Source: CAZYAK01 sp964645935
GTDB taxonomy: Bacteria; Patescibacteriota; Gracilibacteria; Peribacterales; Peribacteraceae
DNA length: 31,008 nucleotides
Assembly: GCA_964645935.1 (NCBI GenBank)
Contig: CAZYAK010000012.1
Coordinates: 1 to 31,008, forward strand
Direction of reading: 5' to 3'
A model generated the notes under the pieces. It saw only the letters and a program-made list of their open reading frames with translations. It was not told the origin of the DNA and did no database searches. Positions 8,235 through 15,931 of this stretch are shown here, piece after piece (position 1 is the stretch's first letter; each line of letters begins with the position of its first letter). A program made the position numbers and the translations under genes.

Positions 8235-10439
8235 TCAGAGCCCCAGCTGCGGGGCGATCGCCTTCATGGCGTCCAGCGTGAGCCCGATCAACTCGTCGAG
8301 CGGCATACCGAGAAGATCCTCGCAGTGCTTGATCTGCGCCCGGTCCACCTGCGCGGCGAAGGCTTTGTCCTTGAGCTTCTTCTTCACGGAGGAGACCTCC
8401 ACGTCGTAGAGCTGTTTGCTTGGGCGCACCTTGGCCACGGCGATGATGAAGCCCGTCAGCTCGTCCACGCAGTAGAGGGCTTTGCGGAGCATCGTGTCGA
8501 GGGGGTACTCCGCGCCGTACTTGGACGCGTAGTGCGCGCGGATGTCGCCGAGCAGCTCGGATGGGGCCTTGATGCTCTTGAGCATGTCATCCAGCGTCTG
8601 GCCGCAGTGGGCTTCATAGTCCTTGTCGAGCGCGTCCCAATCCAGGTCGTGCAGCGTGCCCGCCACCTTCCAGGTCTGCGGGTCGCCGCCGAACTTCTTA
8701 GCCAGCGCCTCCATGGCGGCGCCGGTAGCGAGGAGGTGCGCGGTGGTCACCGTGGCGTGCTTCTCCAGCAGGCCGTGCGCTGCGGGGAGCAGGTGCCCGT
8801 AGTTCGCGTGCTGCAAGAGGTGTGTGCCGGTGGGAGCGCTTAGGCCCGCCGGGGCGGACGCGGCCGCGAGGTCTTCCGTGGTGGCGTGCGCGCGATGGCG
8901 GTTGTGCTCGCGGCCCTGCTCGTTGATCTTCGCCGCGACCTCTGTCCCTTCGGTGCCCTTGGTGCCTTTGGTCCCCTGGTCGACCGGCTTCATCAACGGG
9001 AAGAGCACCACGTCGCGCAAATTCGCCTGCCGCGTGAGCAGCGCCACGATGCGGTCCACGCCCATGCCCCATCCGGAGCAGGGCGGGCAGCCGTGCTCGA
9101 GGGCCGTCACGTATTCGTCGTCCTTGCCGTGTGCGTCGCTGTCGCCGCCGGCTTGGGCCTTGGCTTGCGCCTCGAAGCGCTCAGCCTGATCCACGGGATC
9201 CACGAGCTCGGAGTACGCGTTGACGATCTCCCACCCACCCACAACCAACTGGAAGCGGTCGGTGATGGCAGGGTTCTCGTCATTGCGGCGCGCCAGCGGC
9301 GAGAGCTCGATGGGGTGCTGGATGATGAACGTCGGTTGCGTCAGCGACGGGCGGCTTACCTTCTTATACAGCTGGTCGATGAGGTTGCCGTATCCGAGCT
9401 TGTCCACGGCGACGTCGAGCTTTACGCCGTTCTTGCCCATCGCGGAACGCAGGAGGTCGGCGGTGTTGGACTTCGAGATGTCGATGCCGCAAGCACCGAG
9501 GATGGCGTCGCGGATCGTGAGCTTCGGCCATGGCGGAGTGAAATCCACTTCCACCAGATTCCCATCGCGGTCGGGGATCGAGACCTTGGTGGTACCGAGA
9601 AGGTCCGTGAGGAGCGTGGAGAGCATCTGCTCCGTAAATTCCATGTTCTTGCGGTAGTCCCAGTACGCGGCGTAGTGCTCGACCATCGTGAAGTCCTGCA
9701 GGTGGCTGGGGTCCAGGCCTTCGTTGCGGAAGACGCGTGCCACCTCGAACACGCGGTCGAAGCCGCCGACGAGGCACTCCTTTAAGTACGTCTCGGGCGC
9801 GATGCGCAGGAACACGTCGAGGTCGTAGGCCTCATGATGCGTTTGGAAGGGCGTAGCCAGCGCGCCGGATGCGGCGTTGACGAGCACGGGAGTCTCCACT
9901 TCCTCGAAGGCGTGCTTCCAGTAGAACTCGCGCATCTTGCGCACAAAGAGGCTCCTAAACCGGAAGCGGTCCAACGTCTCTTTGTTGCTCTGCAGATCCA
10001 GGTAGCGCTGGCGCCACGCGGTCTCCTGGTCCGCGATGCCGTGCCACTTCTCGGGCGGCTGGCGCAGGGCCTTGGAGAGCATGTGCCACGTGGTCGCCTG
10101 TACCGTGGGCTCGCCGGTCTTGGTGGTGATGCGCGTTCCTTCCACGCCGATGATGTCCCCCAGGTCCACCGTCTCCAGCGCCAGTGCGTAGGCCTCGCCC
10201 ACGTGCTCCTTGCGCAGCATCACCTGCATGCGGCCGGTGTGGTCCTGCAGCGTGAGGAACGTCATTTTGCCCATGTCTCGTAGCAGCACAACGCGCCCGG
10301 CGACGGTCATCGCGGTGCCGTCTGTAAGCGCGCGGCCCGCGTCCAAGAGGTGCGTGCGTTCAAACGACGACGCGTAGGGGATGATGCCGGCTTGGCGGAG
10401 GCGCGTGAGCTTCTGGTGTCGGATCGGGTCCATGTGCAT
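8235..10439 (-). CDS. lysS: Class II lysyl-tRNA synthetase fused to a C-terminal HD-type domain
   Basis: Charges tRNA-Lys with lysine. Residues 1 to about 483 are a complete class II LysRS: an N-terminal OB-fold anticodon domain (MTVAGRVVLLRDMGKMTFLTL), motif 2 RVFRNEGLDPSHLQDFTMVEH near 238, and motif 3 GWGMGVDRIVALL near 456. A linker DQGTKGTKGTEGTE is encoded by a 9-base minisatellite. From about residue 555 to 734 follows an HD-phosphohydrolase-like domain with TTAHLLATGAAMEAL, LHDLDWD near 598, IRAHYASKYG and CVDELTGFI, which normally exists as a stand-alone protein of about 190 residues. The frame is continuous with no stop between modules. Start ATG is 10439 or 10433; further upstream codons are antisense to the divergent gene. 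A TATCCT hexamer at 10441-10446 would put the transcript start near 10433. Confidence 0.9.
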   Translation of the reverse strand: MHMDPIRHQKLTRLRQAGIIPYASSFERTHLLDAGRALTDGTAMTVAGRVVLLRDMGKMTFLTLQDHTGRMQVMLRKEHVGEAYALALETVDLGDIIGVEGTRITTKTGEPTVQATTWHMLSKALRQPPEKWHGIADQETAWRQRYLDLQSNKETLDRFRFRSLFVRKMREFYWKHAFEEVETPVLVNAASGALATPFQTHHEAYDLDVFLRIAPETYLKECLVGGFDRVFEVARVFRNEGLDPSHLQDFTMVEHYAAYWDYRKNMEFTEQMLSTLLTDLLGTTKVSIPDRDGNLVEVDFTPPWPKLTIRDAILGACGIDISKSNTADLLRSAMGKNGVKLDVAVDKLGYGNLIDQLYKKVSRPSLTQPTFIIQHPIELSPLARRNDENPAITDRFQLVVGGWEIVNAYSELVDPVDQAERFEAQAKAQAGGDSDAHGKDDEYVTALEHGCPPCSGWGMGVDRIVALLTRQANLRDVVLFPLMKPVDQGTKGTKGTEGTEVAAKINEQGREHNRHRAHATTEDLAAASAPAGLSAPTGTHLLQHANYGHLLPAAHGLLEKHATVTTAHLLATGAAMEALAKKFGGDPQTWKVAGTLHDLDWDALDKDYEAHCGQTLDDMLKSIKAPSELLGDIRAHYASKYGAEYPLDTMLRKALYCVDELTGFIIAVAKVRPSKQLYDVEVSSVKKKLKDKAFAAQVDRAQIKHCEDLLGMPLDELIGLTLDAMKAIAPQLGL
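8944..8980 (-). repeat. 9-base minisatellite encoding the LysRS-HD linker
   Basis: Four imperfect copies of a 9-base unit (minus strand GGCACCAAG / GGCACCGAA / GGGACCAAA style) encode TKGTKGTEGTE between the synthetase and HD modules. Related GGGACCGAN units occur in noncoding DNA at 23376-23413 and 23452-23490, so this is one member of a dispersed repeat family that has entered a coding frame. Confidence 0.75.
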
Positions 10440-10523
10440 GAGGATACACGCGGATCGCTGCGGCACGAAGATGCGCCGCGCCGCATCCGTCCATACTTGC
10501 CCGCACGCGGCAACTGCGTTGCC

Positions 10524-10551
10524 TTGCCCACGGAAGGGCGGGGGATACAGT
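10524..10551 (+). promoter_or_regulatory. Putative sigma70-type promoter for the gene at 10578
   Basis: TTGCCC (10524-10529), 16-base spacer, TACAGT (10546-10551). The predicted transcript starts near 10558, about 20 bases before the ATG. Match by eye to bacterial -35/-10 consensus only. Confidence 0.5.
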
Positions 10552-10577
10552 ACGGGGCAATATTCCCCCATCCGTTC

Positions 10578-11009
10578 ATGGATCTGTTGTTCCTCACGCC
10601 CGAAGAGCGAGACCGGCTCTTCAGCAAGTTGCCCAAAGCGCTCCAGAGCGCTTGGAAGGACAAGCTCCGCGAGGAGACCATCACCACCTACGAGACGCCG
10701 AGCGAGCTCCAGCTGCGCATCCGTGAGAGCAAGTTCGTCGACCATGCGGGCATCAAGGCGCTCATGGACAAGATGATCAGCCATATCGAGCAGGGCAAGA
10801 AAGGCAGCCCCATCGACCATGTCTCCATGAAGGACCTGCCGGAGGACGCGCTCCCGGCGTTCTTCTTTACCATCGGCGCCTGCGGCACCGAGGCATTTCT
10901 CGACCTCCTCCTCCAGGACAAGGACCTGAGTGAAGAGGACATGGACGCCGTCGCGTCGCTCTCGCGCACCCGGCATCGCCTGCTGCAGATGAACGCGGTG
11001 CTCGCCTGA
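10578..11009 (+). CDS. Hypothetical protein, 143 aa, soluble and helical
   Basis: Not recognised. The 143-residue product starts MDLLFLTPEERDRLFSKLP and is rich in charged residues and Leu, with predicted helices throughout, no signal peptide and no membrane segment. A FFFTIGACGTEAFLDLLLQD stretch is the only hydrophobic core. The ATG at 10578 is chosen because a promoter lies 27 bases upstream and because sequence further 5' is antisense to the lysS start. It is divergent from lysS and is followed after 25 pyrimidine-rich bases by another small gene. Codon use and GC-rich third positions match the neighbours, supporting a real gene. Confidence 0.65.
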   Translation: MDLLFLTPEERDRLFSKLPKALQSAWKDKLREETITTYETPSELQLRIRESKFVDHAGIKALMDKMISHIEQGKKGSPIDHVSMKDLPEDALPAFFFTIGACGTEAFLDLLLQDKDLSEEDMDAVASLSRTRHRLLQMNAVLA

Positions 11010-11034
11010 TTTCCCCCATCTCCCCTCCCTTCCC

Positions 11035-11484
11035 ATGGCTGACACAATCGAACTCACCCCGCGCGTGCGCGACGCGCTCTACGCCTCGGACAGCGGGCGC
11101 CGGATCCTCGCGGAGTTAGGCGAACGCACCGAGGGTCTGCTGGAGTACCCCAAGAAGATTCTTAGCGCTCTGTGGCGCCACAAAGGCAAGCTCCTCAGCG
11201 TCGCGGCGCTCCTCTCGCTTGGCAATTCCGCGGGCGTCTTCGCACGCCTTGCGCCGCTGATGGGCCGCGCTGGCTTTATCGCCGACGGCCTCAACACCGC
11301 GGGTGGCTGGGTGAGCCGGGGCGGCGGTTTCCTTTGGGGTCACCTGCGCAACCTTGCCACGACGCTCGGCGTCCCCAACATCGTCCCTGACTCTGTAGAG
11401 ACGGGCCACAAGCTGGCTGTGGATGCCACGCGCTTCGCTTCGGACCGCGTCATCCCGGCCCCTCCCGCACCACCCGCTCCCTAA
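11035..11484 (+). CDS. Hypothetical protein, 149 aa, possibly membrane-associated
   Basis: Not recognised. The product begins MADTIELTPRVRDALYASD. The central part (about residues 52-85, LLSVAALLSLGNSAGVFARL onward) is hydrophobic and glycine-rich enough for one or two membrane-interacting helices, and the C-terminus ends in a Pro/Ala stretch (APPAPPAP). The start follows a pyrimidine-rich spacer (cccctcccttccc), the same style seen before the ribosomal protein genes. It probably shares a transcript with the gene at 10578. The promoter of the ribosomal operon begins 108 bases after its stop. Confidence 0.6.
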   Translation: MADTIELTPRVRDALYASDSGRRILAELGERTEGLLEYPKKILSALWRHKGKLLSVAALLSLGNSAGVFARLAPLMGRAGFIADGLNTAGGWVSRGGGFLWGHLRNLATTLGVPNIVPDSVETGHKLAVDATRFASDRVIPAPPAPPAP

Positions 11485-11592
11485 ACGCGTCTTTCGGCAG
11501 CGCTCTCCCGTCCCTCGCCGGGCGCGGGCGGGCGTGTTGCCGATGACGACTCCGATCTGACGTACATCGCTCTGTTTTGATGCGATATGTCG

Positions 11593-11621
11593 TTGACGCC
11601 ATGGTAAGGCATCCATACAAT
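11593..11621 (+). promoter_or_regulatory. Promoter of the S10/spc-type ribosomal operon
   Basis: TTGACG (11593-11598), exactly 17 bases, TACAAT (11616-11621): close to the sigma70 consensus. The transcript should start near 11628, leaving a leader of about 145 bases before rplC. The leader has a small hairpin (TCCCC, GAAG loop, GGGGA at 11637-11650) and could host ribosomal-protein autoregulation, which is inference. An in-frame ATG at 11620 overlaps the -10 box and cannot be the start. The upstream part of this gene-free stretch (11485-11592) shows no other feature I can support. Confidence 0.75.
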
Positions 11622-11772
11622 GCCCGCACTTCCGCGTCCCCGAAGGGGGAGGCGAGAGCTCTCCTTGTGTTCTAGTCGGCCTTTCCCTTCCTGGGGAAAC
11701 AAGCAGACCAGAGGAACCTCCAAGTTCTCCCGACGCGCGCCTTTCCGGCCGCCGAGGGCCACTCCTCCCACT

Positions 11773-12384
11773 ATGTCAGGTCTTATCGCCCGGAAAGTCG
11801 GCATGTCCCGCATCTACCTCGAAGACGGTCAGGCTGTGCCTGTCACGTACCTGTCCATCGAGCCCAACATCGTCGTCCGCACCAAGACGGCCGACCGCGA
11901 CGGCTACAACGCCGTCGTCTTGGGTATCGGTGCCAAGCCCTGGAAGAGCCGCAAGGGCAAGGAGCATGTCCGCTATGCCCGCCAAAAGGAGTGGAAGGTC
12001 GAGTCGCTCGAGGGCCTGGAGCCCGGCAAGAGCCTCACGGCCGAACTGCTGCCCATCGAGACTCTCGTCACCGTGACCGGCGTCTCTAAGGGTAAGGGTT
12101 TCCAGGGTGTCGTGCGCCGCCACCACTTCGGCGGAGGTCCCGCCTCCCACGGCTCCCACTTCAAGCGCGAGCCGGGTTCCGTCGGTATGCGCACGGAACC
12201 GGGACGCATCCTCAAAGGCCACCCCATGGCCGGTCACATGGGCAACGAGACCGTCACGGTGCAGCATCGCCCGGTCGTCGCTGCCGATCTCGAGAAGGGC
12301 CTCATTGCCATCAAAGGACCCATCCCGGGCCCCAACGGCTCCATGGTGTATCTCACCAAGGAATCCTCTTCCGACAAGAAGTAA
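11773..12384 (+). CDS. rplC: 50S ribosomal protein L3
   Basis: Early-assembling 23S rRNA-binding protein that reaches to the peptidyl transferase centre. The N-terminus GLIARKVGMSRIYLEDG and the central HHFGGGPASHGSHFKREPGS (containing the conserved loop that inserts into rRNA) identify L3, as does GKGFQGVVRR. Its 203 residues are normal. It is the first gene after the operon promoter; in most bacteria rpsJ (S10) would precede it, and it is absent here. An in-frame extension upstream to 11620 is rejected because that ATG lies inside the -10 box. Confidence 0.97.
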   Translation: MSGLIARKVGMSRIYLEDGQAVPVTYLSIEPNIVVRTKTADRDGYNAVVLGIGAKPWKSRKGKEHVRYARQKEWKVESLEGLEPGKSLTAELLPIETLVTVTGVSKGKGFQGVVRRHHFGGGPASHGSHFKREPGSVGMRTEPGRILKGHPMAGHMGNETVTVQHRPVVAADLEKGLIAIKGPIPGPNGSMVYLTKESSSDKK

Positions 12385-12398
12385 CGCCCACCCCACCC

Positions 12399-13226
12399 AT
12401 GAAGATCGACGTGTATACCGCCACCGGCCAGAAGAAGGGGACCCAGGATCTCCCTGAGCGCCTCTTCGGCTACCAGGTCAACCGCACGCTCATCCACCAG
12501 GCGATTCTCCGCCAGCAGGGGAATGCCCGCTACGCGGTTGCCCACGCCAAGAACCGCAGTGAGGTTGCCGGTTCCACCAAGAAGCTCTACGCCCAGAAGC
12601 ACACGGGTAACGCGCGCCGCGGACCCAGCAGGAGCCCGCTCCTGCGAGGCGGTGGAAAGGCGTTCGGTCCCCGCAACGTCACCAATTTCGAGCGCGACAT
12701 GCCCCGGGCGATGCGCCGCGCGGCCCTCCGCTCGTGCCTCTCCTTCCAGGCCAAGAAGGGTGCCATCGTGGGCCTGGAGAGCTACCCCGATACCATCAAG
12801 ACCAAGGCTGTCTCGGAGATGATCACGAAGATGGCGCTCAAGGACGCCCGCAACGTACTCTTCGTCCTCCCCGAGAAGCACGAGGCCCTCTGGCTCTCGT
12901 GCAGGAACCTCCCGCACGTGAAGGCCATCCTCGTGAACTACTTGAACCCCGTGGACGTCGCGCATGCACGCGCCGTGGTGTTCGTGGGCGACTCCATCGA
13001 GCGCGCCGTCGTCTTGTTCGGCGGCACGTCCGAGCGCACCCAGAAGCGCAAACTGGAGGTGGTAGAGCCGCGCACCGAGCGCAAGCCCCTCGTGAAGAAG
13101 AAGATGACCCCCAAGAAGTCCAAGGCCAAGCCCGCTGCCAAGGCGACCAAGGCCGACGACGAGTCCGCCGAAGCCCCCAAGAAGGCTAAGGCCGCCAAGA
13201 AGCCTTCCGCGAAGAAGGCCTCCTAA
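12399..13226 (+). CDS. rplD: 50S ribosomal protein L4 with long Lys/Ala-rich C-terminal tail
   Basis: Binds 23S rRNA and lines the peptide exit tunnel. Recognised by the rRNA-binding loop KLYAQKHTGNARRGPSRSPL (about residues 60-80) and GGGKAFGPRN, and by the globular core ending near residue 210. It is 275 residues against the usual 200-210: the last 65 or so are low complexity (KKKMTPKKSKAKPAAKATK, then an acidic patch ADDESAEAP, then more Lys/Ala). In E. coli L4 represses its own operon; whether that holds here is unknown. The 14-base spacer before the ATG is cgcccaccccaccc, with no Shine-Dalgarno. Confidence 0.96.
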   Translation: MKIDVYTATGQKKGTQDLPERLFGYQVNRTLIHQAILRQQGNARYAVAHAKNRSEVAGSTKKLYAQKHTGNARRGPSRSPLLRGGGKAFGPRNVTNFERDMPRAMRRAALRSCLSFQAKKGAIVGLESYPDTIKTKAVSEMITKMALKDARNVLFVLPEKHEALWLSCRNLPHVKAILVNYLNPVDVAHARAVVFVGDSIERAVVLFGGTSERTQKRKLEVVEPRTERKPLVKKKMTPKKSKAKPAAKATKADDESAEAPKKAKAAKKPSAKKAS

Positions 13227-13238
13227 TCCCGCCCTCCC

Positions 13239-13553
13239 ATGGACCTCTCTCGCATCATCATCGGCCCCGTCGTCACCGAGAAGGCCGAGCGCCTGAAGGC
13301 CGGCGAGGAGACACGCACGTACTCCCTGTGGGTGACCATGTCCGCTACGAAGATCGACGTCAAGAAGGCCCTCAAGCGCTTCTACGACGTGGATGCCGCT
13401 ACGGTCCGTGTGATGCGCATCCGCCCCAAGACCCGCCCCCTCGGCCGCGGCATCTCCATGGAGAAGCGCCACGCCGGGAAGAAGGTCATGGTGACCCTCG
13501 CCGCGAAGAGCAAAGCCCTCGACCTCGCTGCATTCCAGCTCACGTCCTCCTGA
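13239..13553 (+). CDS. rplW: 50S ribosomal protein L23
   Basis: Sits at the exit of the peptide tunnel and docks trigger factor and SRP. The N-terminus IIIGPVVTEKAERL is the family hallmark, followed by IDVKKALKRFYDVDAATVRVMRI. At 104 residues it is of usual length with no tail. The spacer before the ATG is tcccgccctccc, the clearest example of the pyrimidine-rich spacers in this operon. Confidence 0.96.
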   Translation: MDLSRIIIGPVVTEKAERLKAGEETRTYSLWVTMSATKIDVKKALKRFYDVDAATVRVMRIRPKTRPLGRGISMEKRHAGKKVMVTLAAKSKALDLAAFQLTSS

Positions 13554-13559
13554 TCGCCC

Positions 13560-14405
13560 ATGCCGCTCAAGAAGCCCAAACCGACGACCCCCGGACGACG
13601 TCAGATGACGATCGCCGACTTCTCCGGGCTCGATAAGAAGCGCCCCGAGAAGCGTCTTAGCCACGGCAAGAAGCGCATCTCCGGCCGTGACGGCCGGGGA
13701 AGAGTCGCCATCCGCCACCGCGGCGGCGGACACAAGCGTCTGCAGCGCGACATCGACTTCCGCCAGACTCGCAAGCACGGAGTGCCTGCCACGGTGGCCG
13801 CCCTCGAGTACGATCCCAACCGCTCCGCCCGTATCGCCCTTCTGCACTACGCTGATGGCGACAAGGCCTATGTCCTCGCCCCCGAAGGCATGAAAGTCGG
13901 CGAGCAGATTGTGGCCGCTGCCCGCACCAAGGTGAAGGTGGGCAACCGCATGGAGCTCCAGCACATCCCGGTCGGCTACCGCATCTTTAACATCGAGATG
14001 CAGATGGGCCGCGGCGGACAGATCGTCCGCTCCGCCGGTACGGCCGCCACGCTTGTCGGCTTCGACGGCGACCACGCCATTATCCAGTTGCCTTCCTCCG
14101 AGATTCGCAAGGTGCGCAAGGAGTGCTTCGCGACGATCGGCACCGTCTCCAACCCCGAACACAACCTCATCACGATCGGCAAGGCCGGCCGCATGCGCTG
14201 GATGGGCCGCCGCCCGCAGGTCCTCGGCAAGTCCATGAACGCCGTCGATCACCCGCACGGTGGTGGAGAAGGCCACAGCCCCATCGGTCTCGTCGCCCCC
14301 AAGACCCCGTGGGGCAAGAAGGCGATGGGCATCAAGACCCGCAAGCCCCAAAAGAGCGTCGATCTCATTCTCCGCCGCCGCACGCGCAAGAAGAAGCGCA
14401 GGTAA
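13560..14405 (+). CDS. rplB: 50S ribosomal protein L2
   Basis: Core large-subunit protein near the peptidyl transferase centre. KKRISGRDGRGRVAIRHRGG near the N-terminus, the central AGTAATLVGFDGDHAIIQLPS, and the C-terminal MNAVDHPHGGGEGHSP (with the invariant histidine) identify it. The 281 residues are near the usual 275. It starts six bases after the L23 stop. Confidence 0.97.
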   Translation: MPLKKPKPTTPGRRQMTIADFSGLDKKRPEKRLSHGKKRISGRDGRGRVAIRHRGGGHKRLQRDIDFRQTRKHGVPATVAALEYDPNRSARIALLHYADGDKAYVLAPEGMKVGEQIVAAARTKVKVGNRMELQHIPVGYRIFNIEMQMGRGGQIVRSAGTAATLVGFDGDHAIIQLPSSEIRKVRKECFATIGTVSNPEHNLITIGKAGRMRWMGRRPQVLGKSMNAVDHPHGGGEGHSPIGLVAPKTPWGKKAMGIKTRKPQKSVDLILRRRTRKKKRR

Positions 14406-14423
14406 TCCCCCTTCCCCACTGCT

Positions 14424-14735
14424 ATGTCCCGCTCGCTCAAAAAAGGCCCCTACGTCGATCAGACTCTCTTCAAGAAGGTCATGAAGATGATCGAAGCCGG
14501 AGAGAAGAAGATCACCAAGACGTGGGCTCGCGATTGCGACATCCCGCCGGAGTTCGTGGGATTCACCTTCGCGGTCCACAACGGCAAAGAGTTCACCCCT
14601 GTGTACGTCACGGAGCAGATGGTGGGCCACAAGCTCGGAGAGTTCTCCTGGACCACCAAGTTTAAGGCCCACGGCGGCAAGGCCGCAGCCGCTCCCGCGC
14701 CCGGCGCCGCTCCGGCTCCGTCCCCCGCCAAGTAA
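14424..14735 (+). CDS. rpsS: 30S ribosomal protein S19 with Ala/Pro tail
   Basis: Small-subunit head protein that contacts 16S rRNA and S13. MSRSLKKGPYVDQTLFKKV and FVGFTFAVHNGKEFTPVYVT followed by MVGHKLGEF are diagnostic. The conserved part ends near residue 82; the last 20 residues are an Ala/Pro stretch (AAAAPAPGAAPAPSPAK), longer than the family's usual 92. The spacer upstream is pyrimidine-rich (tcccccttccccactgct). Confidence 0.96.
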   Translation: MSRSLKKGPYVDQTLFKKVMKMIEAGEKKITKTWARDCDIPPEFVGFTFAVHNGKEFTPVYVTEQMVGHKLGEFSWTTKFKAHGGKAAAAPAPGAAPAPSPAK

Positions 14736-14753
14736 GCCCCCTCCCTCCCGACC

Positions 14754-15248
14754 ATGAAAGCCTATCTCCACTCCGTCCGCATCGCGCCCAAGAAGGCCAA
14801 CCTCGTCGCGAGGATGGTCCGCGGACTCAGCGTTCCCGAGGCCACCGAGCAGCTGCGCCGCACCAACAAGAAGGCCGCGCGCATCATCGAGACCCTGCTG
14901 CGCTCCGCGGTCGCCAACGCCTCGCACAACGACAAGCAGGATGCCCAGATGATGGTCATCAAGACCATCGTGGTGAACCAGGGTCAGGCCTATCACCGCG
15001 GCATGCCCATGGCCCGCGGCCGCACCCGCCCGTTCCGCAAGTTCCTCTCGCACATCGAGCTCGCCCTCGGCTTCCCCGAGGACGGCAGCGGTCCGGCTCC
15101 CGCTGGCGACGCCCAGGCCAAGCCCAAAACGGCCCGAAAGGCTTCCCAACCCGGCAAGACTCCTGTAAAACAGTCCGGCTCCGCGAAGACCCAGAAGGCC
15201 GGTTCCGCCAAGAAGACCGTCTCTGAATCCGCTTCGTCCGCTTCCTAA
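14754..15248 (+). CDS. rplV: 50S ribosomal protein L22 with Lys/Ser/Ala tail
   Basis: Lines the peptide exit tunnel with a long beta hairpin. VRIAPKKANLVARMVRGLSV, then TLLRSAVANASHN and the tunnel-hairpin region around AYHRGMPMARGRTRPFRK identify it. Conserved sequence ends near residue 108; a 55-residue tail follows that is rich in Lys, Ser, Ala and Gly (KTPVKQSGSAKTQKAGSAKK). The family is normally about 110 residues. The spacer before it is gccccctccctcccgacc. Confidence 0.95.
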   Translation: MKAYLHSVRIAPKKANLVARMVRGLSVPEATEQLRRTNKKAARIIETLLRSAVANASHNDKQDAQMMVIKTIVVNQGQAYHRGMPMARGRTRPFRKFLSHIELALGFPEDGSGPAPAGDAQAKPKTARKASQPGKTPVKQSGSAKTQKAGSAKKTVSESASSAS

Positions 15249-15254
15249 TTTCTC

Positions 15255-15929
15255 ATGGGTCAGAAAGTTAACCCCAACGGCTTCCGGATCGGGTTCACGC
15301 ACTCGTGGCCGTCCACGTGGTTCGCCCGCGGTAAGAAGTACAGCGAGCTCCTGCTCGCGGACGTGCGCATCAAGCGCTACATCCCCACCAAGTACAAGGA
15401 GTCGGGTATTAGTCTGATCGAGATCGACCGTGCCAAGAAGACCGTCGTCACCATCCATACCAGCAAGCCTGGCGTGCTCATTGGTAAGCAAGGCGCCTCC
15501 ATCGAGGAGCTGCGCAAGGACCTGGAGCACCGCTTCGGCGGCTCCTTCCAGGTGGAGATCCAGGAAATCCGCAACCCAGACGCCGATGCCGAGGTCATCG
15601 CCGAGGCCATCCAGGGCCAGATCCAGCGTCGCATGCCCTTCCGCCGCGCGGCCAAGATGGCGATGGAGAAGGCCATGCAGTCCGGTGCCGTCGGTATCAA
15701 GATCACGCTCTCCGGCCGTCTCAACGGCGCAGAGATCGCCCGCGATGAGCTGTTTAAGGAGGGCAACGTGCCGCTCCAGACGCTCCGTGCCAACATCGTC
15801 CACGCCAAGCGCCACGCCATCACCAAGTACGGCACCATCGGCGTGCAGGTGTGGATCTATAAGGGCATGGTCTTCAAGAAACTGAAGCAAGTCCAGTCCG
15901 CGTCTCTCCCCACCGCCTCCCAAGCCTGA
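15255..15929 (+). CDS. rpsC: 30S ribosomal protein S3
   Basis: Small-subunit protein at the mRNA entry site, forming part of the ribosomal helicase with S4 and S5. MGQKVNPNGFRIGFTHSWPS is the diagnostic start, the KH domain has GVLIGKQGASIEELRKDLE (about residues 74-92), and the C-terminal domain has RRMPFRRAAKMAMEKAMQSG and GRLNGAEIARDE. Its length of 224 is typical. It follows L22 by six bases. Confidence 0.97.
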   Translation: MGQKVNPNGFRIGFTHSWPSTWFARGKKYSELLLADVRIKRYIPTKYKESGISLIEIDRAKKTVVTIHTSKPGVLIGKQGASIEELRKDLEHRFGGSFQVEIQEIRNPDADAEVIAEAIQGQIQRRMPFRRAAKMAMEKAMQSGAVGIKITLSGRLNGAEIARDELFKEGNVPLQTLRANIVHAKRHAITKYGTIGVQVWIYKGMVFKKLKQVQSASLPTASQA

Positions 15930-15931
15930 CC

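Noticed and set aside
10440..11057. N-terminal extension of lysS to 11057
   Set aside because: It runs antisense through the divergent gene at 10578 and part of the next one, and the LysRS domain starts at MHMDPIRHQ.
11620..11772. N-terminal extension of L3 from ATG 11620
   Set aside because: The ATG overlaps the last bases of the TACAAT -10 box, so it would not be in the transcript; L3 homologs start at MSGLIARKVG-like sequence.
12234..15923. A 1229-codon open frame on the minus strand across L3 to S3
   Set aside because: It is antisense to six certain ribosomal protein genes, is low complexity (Gly/Leu/Asp/His-rich) and arises from GC-rich codon bias on the opposite strand.
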